Source of the DNA: JBHHZI01 sp046757965
GTDB taxonomy: Bacteria > Acidobacteriota > Polarisedimenticolia > SMYD01
DNA length: 37,215 bases
Direction of reading: 5' to 3'
Assembly (NCBI GenBank): GCA_046757965.1
Contig: JBHHZI010000009.1
Span: forward strand, 1 to 37,215
Part shown: piece by piece, positions 1 through 10,000 of the stretch
Numbering within the stretch: position 1 is the stretch's first letter
How the letters are laid out: each line of letters starts with the position of its first letter
Made by a program: the position numbers and the translations under genes
The notes under the pieces: model-generated
Told to the model about the DNA's origin: nothing
Databases searched by the model: none
What the model saw: the letters and a program-made list of their open reading frames with translations, nothing else

Positions 1-28
1 TGTCACCACCAGGCAGGGTGAGGATTCA

Positions 29-1342
29 ATGGCGAGCCTTCTCCGTCAGCATTTCCACACCGCTGTGACCGTTCTGGCGGCTCTCCTGGCCATCTCGACG
101 GTCATGGCCGGCAGTCCGTCCCGGGTTGCCGGCCGGGACAATCTCGGTGTGCGCGTGCGGGCCGGCCCCGTCGATCCACCGCTCGAGCGCCCGAACATCA
201 TCCTGATCGTGACTGACGATCAACGCTGGGACACCATCGGAGTCGACGATGGGGTCATGCCTCTGCTGGCGCACGGCCTGCGCCGGGAATCGGTGGTGTT
301 CACCAATGCGGTGGTGTCGAGCCCGCTCTGCTGTCCCGTGCGCTCGAGCATCCTGTCCGGCGGCTTCGCGGTTCATCATCACGGGGTCTGGACGAACACC
401 TTGCCCAACGGGTCCGCGCCCCGGTTCCAGGATGCGCGGTCGCTGTCCACACTCCTGCGTGACCAGGGCTACTTCACCGTGTTCGTGGGCAAGTACATGA
501 ATAATCTCGGCAAGGTCACCGGTCGGTCGGTGGACGGCACATTCATCGAGAGGGCGCACTACGTTCCGCCGGGCTGGGATGCCTTTCTCGGCTACGTGGA
601 CGATTCGCCCGACTGGTTCGACTACCGGATCGATATCGGCACCAGCACGAACGCGGGACCGATGCGCGGGTTGCTGCTGCCGGCCGAGCTGGGCGTGAGC
701 GACGCGGTCCTGGTGGCAATGTCCCAGGTCGGGTTCCCACAGTCGGTGCGTGCATTGATCCAGCAGATGCCATTCTCTCCGGCGCCCCACGTCAGTGAGT
801 TCGAGCGGGATCTCACCCTGACCCTGCTCGATGACATGGAATCTCACCCGGACCGACCCTTCTTCCTCTATCTGGGCCTCGCCGAACCCCATGGTCCTGC
901 CACGCCGGCCCCGGGAGATGTGGGCCTGTTTCCGGACTTCTTCTATGACGACCGGGGGTGGGGAGAGGAAGACCTGAGTGACAAACCGGCCCACATCCAG
1001 AGGAGCGGCGAGGGATTCTCGGCGCTGCTTGCAGGGGAGAAATCGTTTCGCAAAAACGATCCGCGACTCCCGGAGGAGTTCTTCGGGGACCAGTGGCGCA
1101 GCCTTCGCGGAGTGGACCGGACGGTCGACGCACTGCTGACGCGCCTCCGGGCGAACCCGGCTCTGGCCCGACGAACGGTGATCATGTACTCGTCGGATCA
1201 CGGGGTTCAATGGGGTGAGCACAGGCTGCTCGGCAAGAAGAAGCTGCCCTACGAGGAATCGTTGCGCGTGCCGTTCCTCCTGCGTGTGCCTGGAGTGCCC
1301 CCCGCGTCTCGAACCGTCTGGTGGCGACGGATCTCGACATGA
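29..1342 (+). CDS. Sulfatase, N-terminal part (frameshifted)
   Basis: Exported formylglycine-dependent sulfatase that would hydrolyse sulfate esters, probably of polysaccharides or small organic sulfates; the substrate cannot be told. The start is preceded by GGGTGAGGA. Residues 10-28 form a Sec signal. The alkaline-phosphatase-like fold begins at RPNIILIVTDDQ (54-65), with metal-binding D63/D64. The modification motif C-C-P-V-R at 101-105 fits C-x-P-x-R, with C101 as the expected formylglycine. SSDHG near residue 390 is the second metal-site motif. The frame leaves the family at about codon 424, just after a run of six C at 1298-1303; from there on the residues are out-of-frame and not sulfatase-like. 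The rest of the enzyme continues in another frame from 1321. The 5' neighbour lies outside the window. Confidence 0.9.
   Translation: MASLLRQHFHTAVTVLAALLAISTVMAGSPSRVAGRDNLGVRVRAGPVDPPLERPNIILIVTDDQRWDTIGVDDGVMPLLAHGLRRESVVFTNAVVSSPLCCPVRSSILSGGFAVHHHGVWTNTLPNGSAPRFQDARSLSTLLRDQGYFTVFVGKYMNNLGKVTGRSVDGTFIERAHYVPPGWDAFLGYVDDSPDWFDYRIDIGTSTNAGPMRGLLLPAELGVSDAVLVAMSQVGFPQSVRALIQQMPFSPAPHVSEFERDLTLTLLDDMESHPDRPFFLYLGLAEPHGPATPAPGDVGLFPDFFYDDRGWGEEDLSDKPAHIQRSGEGFSALLAGEKSFRKNDPRLPEEFFGDQWRSLRGVDRTVDALLTRLRANPALARRTVIMYSSDHGVQWGEHRLLGKKKLPYEESLRVPFLLRVPGVPPASRTVWWRRIST
1298..1303 (+). other. Frameshift site in sulfatase (C6 run)
   Basis: The upstream sulfatase frame and the downstream one are joined if one base is added in or near this run of six C. 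With seven C the join reads V-P-P-R-V-S-N-R-L-V-A-T-D, a normal sulfatase passage. The cause may be an assembly or sequencing indel, a real inactivating deletion, or (least likely) slippage during expression. Confidence 0.65.
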
Positions 1343-2013
1343 GCGCGACCATCCTGGAGCTGGCCGGTTACTCCGAGGACTTTCTGCGAACCGAGCTGAA
1401 GACCGATGGACGCAGTCTCTTGCCGGCGCTGGTCGGGCGCAAGAGGCCGCGTCGAGATGGATTGCTGGTGCAGGACTTCCACAAGAACAAGGTGACGGCA
1501 TTCCCGGGCTGGCAAGCCTTCCGCGCCGGCGGCTGGAAGTACGTGCTCTACGACACGGGAGAGGAGGAACTGTACTCGCTCCGTGATGACCCGTTCGAGC
1601 TCGAGAGCCAGGACCAGAGTGCGGGGCGTGAGGCCCTGGAGGCGAGACAGCGACTGCGCGCGCGCCTCGAGCAGACCCGGGGGCTCATGTTCATGTCAAC
1701 GGGATGGCAGGATGCCTCGCTACCCGGCGGCCAGGTCGGTGTTCCGTACGAGTTTGCCCTTGCGGCGGTCGGCGGGACGCCTCCGTACACCTGGTCGCAG
1801 ACGTTGCCGCCGGCACTCGTGGTTCAGAACTGCAACCGGCGCCTGCCGGCGGGACTGTCGCTTCTCAGCGATGGCACGATCCGTGGGATTCCACGAGAGG
1901 TCGGCTGCTTCAGCGCCGCGGTCATCCTGCGTGACAGTTCCGTCTCGCCGCAGCACGGCGGTCCGCAGGAGTTCATCCGTGCCGTCCGTCTATTCATCGA
2001 TCCGGCCGGTTGA
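1321..2013 (+). CDS. Sulfatase, C-terminal part with putative Ig domain
   Basis: This is the second half of the sulfatase that begins at position 29; the GTG at 1321 is only the first start-like codon in this frame and is probably not used. Residues 1-120 are the sulfatase C-terminal subdomain: LDMSATILELAGY, the GWKYVLY strand and ELYSLRDDPFE, all usual in the family. Residues about 133-205 form a putative Ig-like (He_PIG) domain with GVPYEF, GGTPPYTW, LPAGLSL and GTIRGIP. Such domains often mediate cell-surface or carbohydrate contacts and are unusual at the end of a sulfatase. The last 24 bp overlap, tail to tail, the 3' end of the vWA gene on the other strand. Confidence 0.8.
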   Translation: MATDLDMSATILELAGYSEDFLRTELKTDGRSLLPALVGRKRPRRDGLLVQDFHKNKVTAFPGWQAFRAGGWKYVLYDTGEEELYSLRDDPFELESQDQSAGREALEARQRLRARLEQTRGLMFMSTGWQDASLPGGQVGVPYEFALAAVGGTPPYTWSQTLPPALVVQNCNRRLPAGLSLLSDGTIRGIPREVGCFSAAVILRDSSVSPQHGGPQEFIRAVRLFIDPAG

Positions 2014-4374
2014 CGGCGGAGCGGGTGATGCGTTGCCGTCCGGTTCCATGACCTGGAATACATTCTGCGACGACAGTGGCTCGGCGACTCCCGGTGGCCG
2101 CCAGACCACGAGGTAGGTGTAGGTTCCGGTTTCCAGGTCCTGTGTGGCCAGGTTGTCTTCGATCTCCACGCAATTGTCGCCGAACGGGGCGACGCCGGGC
2201 TCGCCGGGGAGCGGTTCCGGGCGGCCACTGTGGACGACGAAGCGCGTCAGTGTGTGGAGGTCCAGCAGATGCCGGCCGGTCTCGGCCGGATCCGAAGGAG
2301 CGTTTCGCGCTGACCTCGAGTGCTTTGCCGACGGACACAGCCAGGTCTTGAAGGCCAGCGGCTGCCCCCGGTGGATCTCCGGGGAGATCGGCAGCGGCCC
2401 GGAGCGGACCTCGGTTCGCCGGGATTCGATCTTGCCGACGTCCTCGCGCGCCGGGAGCGCGGCGGGGAAGTAGCGACCGTTCGGACGGAACGGCACGGGA
2501 CCGACGATGCCCTCACGGGATCGCTTCGGCAGATCGACCGTGACCTCGTCACCACCGAAGAGGTTCAGGTCCCTGTTGCGGGCGAAGGCGCTGACCCGGT
2601 AGCGGCCGGGCTTCATGCCGGTGAAACGGTGCCGGTGGACGATCCACCGGCCGTGGGCGGTTGCACCCGTCTTGCGGACCTCGGTGCCGGCCAGCATCTC
2701 CCAGCTCTTGCCGCCACCTTCTTCGTGCATCTCGTCGAGAACGGCGCCCACATCCAGTCGGGCCGTCTCGCGTCCTCCCAGAGACAGCATGTCGACGGCA
2801 TCCAGGTTCAGGACGACACTCAGCTCGAGATCCCAGTTCTGCCGGGATCGAGACATGGGAACCAGCGCCGCGTGCACCAGCACGTCGGTCCAGCCGTGCG
2901 GGTTGGTGAGCACTGCCCGGGCGGTTCGCATGGCGCGGTCAGCGGGCGTCAGGTACTGCACGCGATAGCTGAACGGCAGACGCTTCCCCCTGACCTCCAC
3001 CCTGGCGTTGTACACGCGGCTCCGTCCCACGTCAGGTGGCTTGAAGGCGATGCGATAGATGCAGGCGCAGGCGCGCCCGACGCGGTCCATGACCGTGACC
3101 AGGTCCCGTGGCGCCCGGCCGTAGTCTCCACCGGTGAAATCAGCCAGATTGGCACCCAGGTTGACCGCTTCACCGGCGATGCTCTGCTCCAGATTGTGGG
3201 CGAGCATCTGGTTCCGACCGGCCTGCAAGGAGTAGACCGTCGTCCGCGACGCGGTGGCACGCGCCCCGACCTCGTCCAGCAGCTTGGTCTGCGTGCCAAT
3301 GTAGAAATCCGCCTCTTCCGCAGGGAAACGGTAGAAGCGGCCGGGATAGAGGACGTTGTTCTGGTGCAGGAAGATGAGATTCTTGCGGCCGGGAACGCTC
3401 TCGAGCTGCGCGAGAAACTCTCGCAGTGCGGTCAGTGCGCGGCGGCCATGGTAGAGTTCCTGGAGGCCGCTGACCGTGCACTCACCGCAACAATCATCGC
3501 ATCCCAGGGGCGGACACCCTCCGGCCATCTGGCACAGATGAATACATGACTGGCATGACCTCACGCGGAAGTTGAACTTGAGCGGGAAGTCATCGATGAG
3601 GCTCTTGTTCTTCTGTGCGTCCTCCAGGGTGGCCAGCAGAAGGTCCCGGTCGTTCGTGAACTGGAGCAACCGGACCAGCCCCTGGCTCGACGTGTAGCCG
3701 GCCACCATGACGCTGTCCGTCTTGTTCATGGTTTCCCGTGCCCAGCGCCTGGCGGCGCTGAAAGCCCGGCTGCGGCCATCGGCCTGCAACTGGCTGAAGT
3801 CAAAATAGATGATGGTGCGCGCCACGTTGGGTGCGAGCAGGGGAGCAAGAGCGACAGAAGAGCCGGGCGGGAGGGGCCCGCTCGACGCAGCACCGGCCGC
3901 GGGGTCTGGGCGGCGTGTGGACGGATTGACGTTCTCCGCGCCGGTCGGTCCTGCCGCGCCTGGCTGTACGTCGTGTCGGGCTCGGTCCACCTGACCCTGG
4001 GAGTCGCAATCGCACAGGTCATCGACGCTGTAAATGGGCCATGGCCGGGGCCCGAGACTCAGAAAGAAGTCCTCTCGGGTGAGACCCCGAACGGGGTGTC
4101 CGCCCTCGTCATGCACCTCGACGTCGAGAATCACCAGCGCGATCTCCGCCTCCTCGGTGATCCCCATCCGCAGCGGCTTGTCCTGAGTCGAGGGCGGTCC
4201 GTCTTGCTGTGAGGACGCACGCTGAGGTGGCGGGGAGCCGAACACCATGATGACAACCGCGAAGCCGACCGCCTTGCGGGCTAGGAGCGAGGCGCGCGTC
4301 CTCACGGACGCAGGGTTGCCGGTGCCCGCTCCATGCACGCATCGTTCAGGAACGGATGCGGTCCGTCGGATCAT
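1990..4374 (-). CDS. vWA-domain protein, acidobacterial type, with Cys cluster
   Basis: Secreted or membrane-anchored von Willebrand A protein of the type annotated as 'VWFA-related Acidobacterial domain'; its molecular function is unknown. A hydrophobic segment lies at 35-48. Residues 80-106 are the usual lead-in domain (VILDVEVHDEGG, VRGLTREDFF). The vWA fold starts at IIYFDFSQLQ (188-197). The MIDAS motif is incomplete: D192 and S194 are present, but the last Ser of DxSxS is Leu196. Residues 274-299 hold eight Cys (274, 277, 281, 287, 292, 295, 296, 299), and C121/C123 form another pair. The C-terminal 250 residues look beta-rich. The ATG overlaps the kinase stop as ATGA, so the two are probably translated together. 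The product might be a target or effector of the kinase; this is inference from position only. Confidence 0.9.
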   Translation of the reverse strand: MIRRTASVPERCVHGAGTGNPASVRTRASLLARKAVGFAVVIMVFGSPPPQRASSQQDGPPSTQDKPLRMGITEEAEIALVILDVEVHDEGGHPVRGLTREDFFLSLGPRPWPIYSVDDLCDCDSQGQVDRARHDVQPGAAGPTGAENVNPSTRRPDPAAGAASSGPLPPGSSVALAPLLAPNVARTIIYFDFSQLQADGRSRAFSAARRWARETMNKTDSVMVAGYTSSQGLVRLLQFTNDRDLLLATLEDAQKNKSLIDDFPLKFNFRVRSCQSCIHLCQMAGGCPPLGCDDCCGECTVSGLQELYHGRRALTALREFLAQLESVPGRKNLIFLHQNNVLYPGRFYRFPAEEADFYIGTQTKLLDEVGARATASRTTVYSLQAGRNQMLAHNLEQSIAGEAVNLGANLADFTGGDYGRAPRDLVTVMDRVGRACACIYRIAFKPPDVGRSRVYNARVEVRGKRLPFSYRVQYLTPADRAMRTARAVLTNPHGWTDVLVHAALVPMSRSRQNWDLELSVVLNLDAVDMLSLGGRETARLDVGAVLDEMHEEGGGKSWEMLAGTEVRKTGATAHGRWIVHRHRFTGMKPGRYRVSAFARNRDLNLFGGDEVTVDLPKRSREGIVGPVPFRPNGRYFPAALPAREDVGKIESRRTEVRSGPLPISPEIHRGQPLAFKTWLCPSAKHSRSARNAPSDPAETGRHLLDLHTLTRFVVHSGRPEPLPGEPGVAPFGDNCVEIEDNLATQDLETGTYTYLVVWRPPGVAEPLSSQNVFQVMEPDGNASPAPPSTGRIDE

Positions 4375-6779
4375 TTCCCACCGGACTGCTTCTCGATATC
4401 TGTGACCATCGTCTCGAATACCGGGTCACCGTGAAGCGAGGTAAGATCGGGATCCCTGGCAATCCGGGTACTCGCGAAGCCGCGTGATCGTGACTGTCGC
4501 AGGAAATCGAGTGCCGCGACTCGATGTCCCGCCAGGGCATGATAGCAGGCCAGGTTGTACGTCCCCCAGACGCTTGCAGTCAGGGAGGACGCATGGTCTG
4601 CCGCGCTCACAGCTTCCTCGGGACGGCCGGAGCGCTCCAGGGCAACAGCGATCAGGGCGCATGGTTCCTGTCCCCGACTCAGTTCGCAGGCTCTCATCAG
4701 GGGCTCCACGGATTCGTCGTCGCGCCCGAGATCTCCGAGCGCCATTCCCAGTCGTTGCTGCATGCGCCACTGCCCAGGGGCCAGGGACACCGCCTGGCTG
4801 CTGTAAGTCAGCGCCTCCCCGAACCGACCGGCCTGCCTGAGTGCTCGGCTGAGTCCGTGATAGCTCCATGCGTCTGCCGGACCGAGGGCGATGGCCTGCG
4901 CCAGGTCGGTCAGGGCGGCGTCGATGTCGCCCACGTCAGCCTGCGGAATCGAGCGACGCCGCAGAATCCAGGCCCGTGCGGCCGGCGTAAGATCTTCTCT
5001 GTCGAGAATACGCGTGTATCGGTCGATACTCTCGCGTGGGTGCCCCACGGTCTCGATTTCCGCTCGTACCTTCTCCGCGCAGAGGTGCTTCGGATCCGCT
5101 CGTTCGAGAAGGTCGAGACCCTTGCGCAGGGCCTGCTGGTTCTGCCGGGACGGATCGGCGTCCCACGCGCTCTCTAGCGCGGCAAGTCGCATGGCCAGTG
5201 CTGACACGTTCCGGGGAAAAGCCGTCACCAGCCGCCGCGTGGCATCCAGAACCGCCGGAGTATCGCTGCGCCGGAACGCGGCCCGAGCCTCCACCAGTTC
5301 CGGTGAGGCAGCCATCTCCGGCCCGCCGGTCAGGCGCCAGGGGACATCGTAGAGGCGCGGGAATGCGACTCCGAGCTTGACTCCGACCCGGTGGGCGAGA
5401 ACGGAAGACAGTCGCGCGAGATCGATGTCCTGGGTGTCCTCGCGCAGACCACCCACGATCCGGTTTGCCGAAACATCGACGAAGGTCAGACTGGCACGAA
5501 CTGAGGACCCGTCCCGGGTCAGGGACCCGGTGACGAGTCGCCCCGCCGCACCCGCTCGGGCTGCCTTGATGATCTCGGTGTCGCCCACGGGGACAGGATC
5601 CGGAACAGGGAGGATCCTCAGATCCGGGACCTGGGCCAGTTCCACGGCCAGCGCCTCGGCGACGGCCCTGCCGGCGTACGCGTTGTCACCGTCCTGTCCT
5701 CGCATGTCCAGTGGCAGGATAAGGATCGTGTTCTGGTCCATCCCCCCGACAGGCTGTTTCCACGTTCTTTGCCAGCCGGAGACCGCCAGGAGACCCACAA
5801 CCACGACCAGCACCGCCGGCCAGACCCAGCGCCGGCGGCGTGGCGTCTCCAGCATTTCCCGCACGTCCCGGTATGACGGCGAGGAGCCCGATTCCATCTC
5901 GCGGCCGAGGCGCTTGAGATCTACTGCCAGGTCCTCCATCGTCTGATAACGGTCCGTTCTGTTCGGGGCGAGGCACTTCTGAATGATGCGGTCCATCTCG
6001 AACGGAACGGTCGGAACCGTTTCTCGAACCGGCCGCGTTCGTCCGGTGCTGACCTCTCGCAAGAGTTCCACGCCCGGCGCGCCGATGAACGGTCTCTCAC
6101 CCGTCGTCATCTCGTACAGGATGACTCCCAGCGCGAAGACGTCGCTGCGTGCGTCCAGTTTCTCTCCACGGGCCTGCTCCGGTGACATGTAGGCGATCGT
6201 TCCGGCGATCGAAACCGGCTGCGCCTCTTCTGGCATGAGGTCAACTGGCCGTGGTGCGCGGGAGCGCGTCGGTTGCTCGGTATCGACGGCGGGATGATTC
6301 ACGAACAGGGTTGCCAGGCCGAAATCGACGATCTTCACGTCCCCATCGGCCGTCACCAGGATGTTCGCCGGCTTCAGATCGCGATGCAGCAGCCCTTTCC
6401 GATGAGCCCGCGCCAGCCCCCGGGCCACTTGTTCGCCCAGCAGGACGACCTTGTCCGATGGAAGAGGGCGGCCGTGCAGGATCCGGTCGAGGGGCTTCCC
6501 TTCCACGTACTCCATCACGATAAAGTCCAGATCGCCTTCACGGCCAAAGTCGTGCACCTGGACGATTCTCGCATCGCTCAGCGATGAGGCCATGCGTGCC
6601 TCGTGCAGGAACATCTGGCGGCGTCGCTCATCTCGAGTGGCGTCCGCTGGCAGGAGCTTGATCGCCACGATACGTCCGAGCACCGTGTCCTTCGCCTTCC
6701 AGACGACCCCCATTCCCCCCGCTCCGATCTTCTCGACCAGAACATAGTGCGAGATCTTCCGTCCGGATCCATGCATCAT
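4371..6779 (-). CDS. Membrane-anchored Ser/Thr protein kinase with TPRs
   Basis: Hanks-type (PknB-like) kinase. The catalytic domain spans about 11-290: glycine loop GAGGMGVV (19-26), K41, E60, HRDLKPAN (132-139) with D134 and N139, DFG (152-154), and the SPE equivalent of APE (199-201). All key residues are present, so it should be active. One membrane segment at about 318-336 follows a run of Arg, placing the kinase in the cytoplasm and the rest outside. Residues 350-480 resemble the TolB-N/FlgO-like domain common in such kinases (ILILPLDMRG). From about 500 to 790 there are TPR-like helical repeats, ending in a typical NLACYHALAG segment. It is the first gene of a two-gene unit with the vWA protein. 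An alternative start is the second Met. The 254 bp upstream, to position 7033, hold no gene I recognise. Confidence 0.96.
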   Translation of the reverse strand: MMHGSGRKISHYVLVEKIGAGGMGVVWKAKDTVLGRIVAIKLLPADATRDERRRQMFLHEARMASSLSDARIVQVHDFGREGDLDFIVMEYVEGKPLDRILHGRPLPSDKVVLLGEQVARGLARAHRKGLLHRDLKPANILVTADGDVKIVDFGLATLFVNHPAVDTEQPTRSRAPRPVDLMPEEAQPVSIAGTIAYMSPEQARGEKLDARSDVFALGVILYEMTTGERPFIGAPGVELLREVSTGRTRPVRETVPTVPFEMDRIIQKCLAPNRTDRYQTMEDLAVDLKRLGREMESGSSPSYRDVREMLETPRRRRWVWPAVLVVVVGLLAVSGWQRTWKQPVGGMDQNTILILPLDMRGQDGDNAYAGRAVAEALAVELAQVPDLRILPVPDPVPVGDTEIIKAARAGAAGRLVTGSLTRDGSSVRASLTFVDVSANRIVGGLREDTQDIDLARLSSVLAHRVGVKLGVAFPRLYDVPWRLTGGPEMAASPELVEARAAFRRSDTPAVLDATRRLVTAFPRNVSALAMRLAALESAWDADPSRQNQQALRKGLDLLERADPKHLCAEKVRAEIETVGHPRESIDRYTRILDREDLTPAARAWILRRRSIPQADVGDIDAALTDLAQAIALGPADAWSYHGLSRALRQAGRFGEALTYSSQAVSLAPGQWRMQQRLGMALGDLGRDDESVEPLMRACELSRGQEPCALIAVALERSGRPEEAVSAADHASSLTASVWGTYNLACYHALAGHRVAALDFLRQSRSRGFASTRIARDPDLTSLHGDPVFETMVTDIEKQSGGK

Positions 6780-6841
6780 GTGGGATTCCTCACGTCGGCC
6801 CTGGGTGGAGGACAGAGGTTGGCATCAGGCTCGCTCCGGGA

Positions 6842-6856
6842 GCGATCGGCGATCGC
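6842..6856. repeat. Small inverted repeat upstream of the kinase
   Basis: GCGATC-GGC-GATCGC, a perfect 6-bp stem with a 3-nt loop, directly after CGCTCC-G-GGAGCG (about 6835-6847). It lies between the M1 peptidase stop and the kinase start. No T-tract follows on either strand, so an operator or chance is as likely as a terminator. Confidence 0.3.
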
Positions 6857-7033
6857 CTGTGCCGGCACGACTACGCCGACCGATACCATCGAGTATGCAT
6901 TCTACCCCAGGATGGGATGACGGCCCCCAGGTCATCGTGACTCTGGTGCCAGCCATCCGGCCGGGAACCGGGATCCGGAGGTCCCGCCGCAGACGGTCGC
7001 CCGCTGCGTGGGCCTCTTCGCGCGGGACGGCGG

Positions 7034-10000
7034 TCAGGGCACGGAGGTCCGCGGGCGCGGCGCTGACGCGGTCATCCGGCCGGCATAGATGGTGACGCCC
7101 CGGGCACGAGCCTTCTCCGCGTACCCGGCACAGTCCGTGACGTGGTCCGCGCCACAGGCGGCTGCGGCGAGCAGGGCGTAGACCTCGCCGGTCCGGAACT
7201 GCCGCGAGCTCTCCACGGCCTTCCCCAGCGCATCGCTCACATCGTCGTAGCGCTGCTCCTTCAGAGCCAGGCGCGCCTCGAGAATGACGATACGTGAATC
7301 GGGGTCGTCACCGCCATGCTTTCTGCCCTTCTTCTTCGACGATTCAGATTCATTCCCGCTCCTGCCGGTACCGCTCGCGGGCCCGGCGCTCCTTGGGACC
7401 GCCGCCTTCGCCGCGTCCAGCGCTTGCCGCGCGTCGGCGAGGCGGTCTTCATCGAGGAAGAGGCGGGCCATCTCGATATGAGTGGAGCGGTTCAGAGCCG
7501 CCCGCCACTCGGCCCGCTCCTCTTCCGTCAACTCGCGCTCGAGGGTCTCCATCACGGAGCCGTCGTCACCGAGAAGCTCGGTGAGAAGTTTCGCGAGGCG
7601 CAAGGTGAACCCGCCGGCCGCGTTCCTGACGTCGCCAATGCGTTCTTCGTCGAGTGCCTGCCGGAACACCGTCTCGGCCTCGGCCGACTCGCCTACGGTC
7701 CGCAATGCGATCGCCAGGCGCAGGAGCCCGGTCTTGGGGCGGTGGTCCTCGGCGAGACAGAGCGCGAGGACCTCGCCGTTGCGATCGAACCACATGCGTT
7801 CGGGTTTACCCTGGACGTCAAGCGCAAACGGTGTGCGTCCACCGCGGAGGGGAAGCCGGCCATGGACCGTGCGGGGCTTGTCGCCGGCAAGCTGGACCTG
7901 GAACGGCAGTACCAGGCCCATGCCATCGGCGTGACCGAGAGATTCCTCCTCGATGATGACGTCCTGTGGGCCGTCATCCGTGGTGACGACACGGACCCGG
8001 CGGTTTGCCGAGGGGAATTGCCGGACTTCCCCCGCGATGTGCCACTGCCCGTTCGCGGTTTCCTTCGTCGTGTAACTGTAGAAGACCAGCGGGACGCCGG
8101 TCCCGTAAATGTATTGCTGCGCGAAGCTCGTCAGGTCTGCCCCCGACATCTTCTCGATGGCGAGGATGAACTCCTCGGTGGAGATCGGGCCGTTTCGCGC
8201 CGCCTTGACGATGTAGCTGAGCATGGTGGGAAAGGCCTTCGGATCGATGAAACGTCTCGACAGCATGTCCAGCACCAGGCCGCCCTTGGTGTAGATGATC
8301 GCCGAGTACACCTGGGCAGAGATGCCGGCGAGACGGTTTCCGAGCACAACCGGCCCGAGAGACTCGAGGGTCATCCCGTTGAATGTCTGCAGGATCCTCG
8401 TATCCCATCCGGCGAACGGCCCGGCCTCGAACTGGTGACGGCCGCCGAGCTTCTCGCGCGAGTACAGCAGACTGGAGTATTCCGCCATCGCCTCACTCAG
8501 CCACTGATCCCTGTAGCTGCGCCAGCCCACCAGATGGCCCCACCACTGGTGGGCAATCTCATGGGCGATGATGGCGCGGCGGTCCGGCGTACGAAACAGT
8601 GTCTCGAGCAGGTCCCGGTCATCGATCATCGTGCTTGAGAGCATGATGAAACCGAGGAATCCCTGCGAGCCGCTCTGCGGCAGGGTCACGACTGTCATTT
8701 GATCCAGCGGATACGGACCGAACGTCTGCTCGAAGAACTGCAGCGAGGCGATGGTGGTCTTCTGGATCTCGTCGATGTCTGCTTCCCATAGCTTGCGGGT
8801 ATCCTTGTCGTAGGCGAATGTGACGGCGACGTGACCGGCCTGGACCCTGGTCAGCTCGAACTTGCCCATCTGGAACGCGAATGCCGCAGACGGAAAATCG
8901 AGACGCCGTCGCTCCCAGCGCATGCCCTTGTCCTGGCCACCCTCCACACGCTTGCCGCTGGCCACGAGCTGCAACCACCAGGGCCAGCGGAAGGTGACGT
9001 CGTAGACCGCGCGGTCGACACTGCCCGCATGCGGGTACCAGCCGAACGTATCGCCGAGGACGAAGCTGCCCTTCTTCACCTTCGCCAGCACGTTGCCCGT
9101 GTACTCCACCTGCACGACGGTGTGGCCGCCGTTGGCGGCGGGCTTGTCGAGCACGACCATGATGTTGTTCTGCACCTGGTTGAAGAACAGGTCGTTTCCG
9201 TCTTCTGACACGATGCGGTTGACCGTGTAGTCAGGAGACAGCGTGAGTTGCACGGACCGGCGGCCGCCCCTATCCCGATCGACCAGGTGCAGGCGAGTGA
9301 CTCCGGTGAGGTGCTGGTCCTTCTTGTCGACCTCCACATCGATCTCATACCGCTCGGGCTCGAACCCGGGCAGACCGCCGCCCGGCCGTCCGGCGGTGCC
9401 TTTCAGCGGGAACTTCATCCATGTCTCCAGGCGGCCGAGATCGTTGAATTGCAGCGCTGCGTTCCGGCCATGGCGACGTGATTCGCTCAGTATCCGCTGG
9501 ATTCGCCGCGCTTCATCCGCGTCGGCGATGTCGGAGAAAGCGGTGAAGCGCCCCAGGGTGACCTGTTCAGTCTCCTGGGGCTCCTCCGCGTAGAAGAACT
9601 CGGCCGTCTCCTGGAAATGCTTGGCGACCATGCCGCTGGTCAGATGAGCGGCGAAGTACTCTTCGGCGCCGACATCGTCGATGGCTCGTCGGAACAGCGC
9701 CGGTTCGACGCCAAGGACACGTCGCTCACCGCTGTTCTTCCACCACTCCCAGCGCCGGCGGGCCTGGGCGAGACGAATCTCGTTCTCGGCGGATGTATCG
9801 CGCGTCGCCAGGAGCCGCTCGCGATCCTCATCGCTGGTGACGACGAGGATCGCCTCGTGGAAGGGAGCATCCATCGTGGTGGAATCGGTGAATAGATCGA
9901 GCTGGTGGGCCTCGATGGCGTCCGGTGGATCCAGAAGGATGCGGCCATGGCCCACGAACAGCATCTCCATGACGCGACCGGCAACCGGCGTGGCGGGGTA

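Noticed and set aside
26..1501. Long minus-strand ORF opposite the sulfatase (491 codons)
   Set aside because: It is the antisense of a clear sulfatase, has no recognisable domain and an Arg/His-rich composition typical of GC-driven shadow frames.
2320..3549. Plus-strand ORF opposite the vWA gene (409 codons)
   Set aside because: Shadow of the vWA protein, whose domains are clear on the minus strand.
7316..8638. Plus-strand ORF opposite the M1 peptidase (440 codons)
   Set aside because: Antisense to the zinc-site region; no domain or signal.
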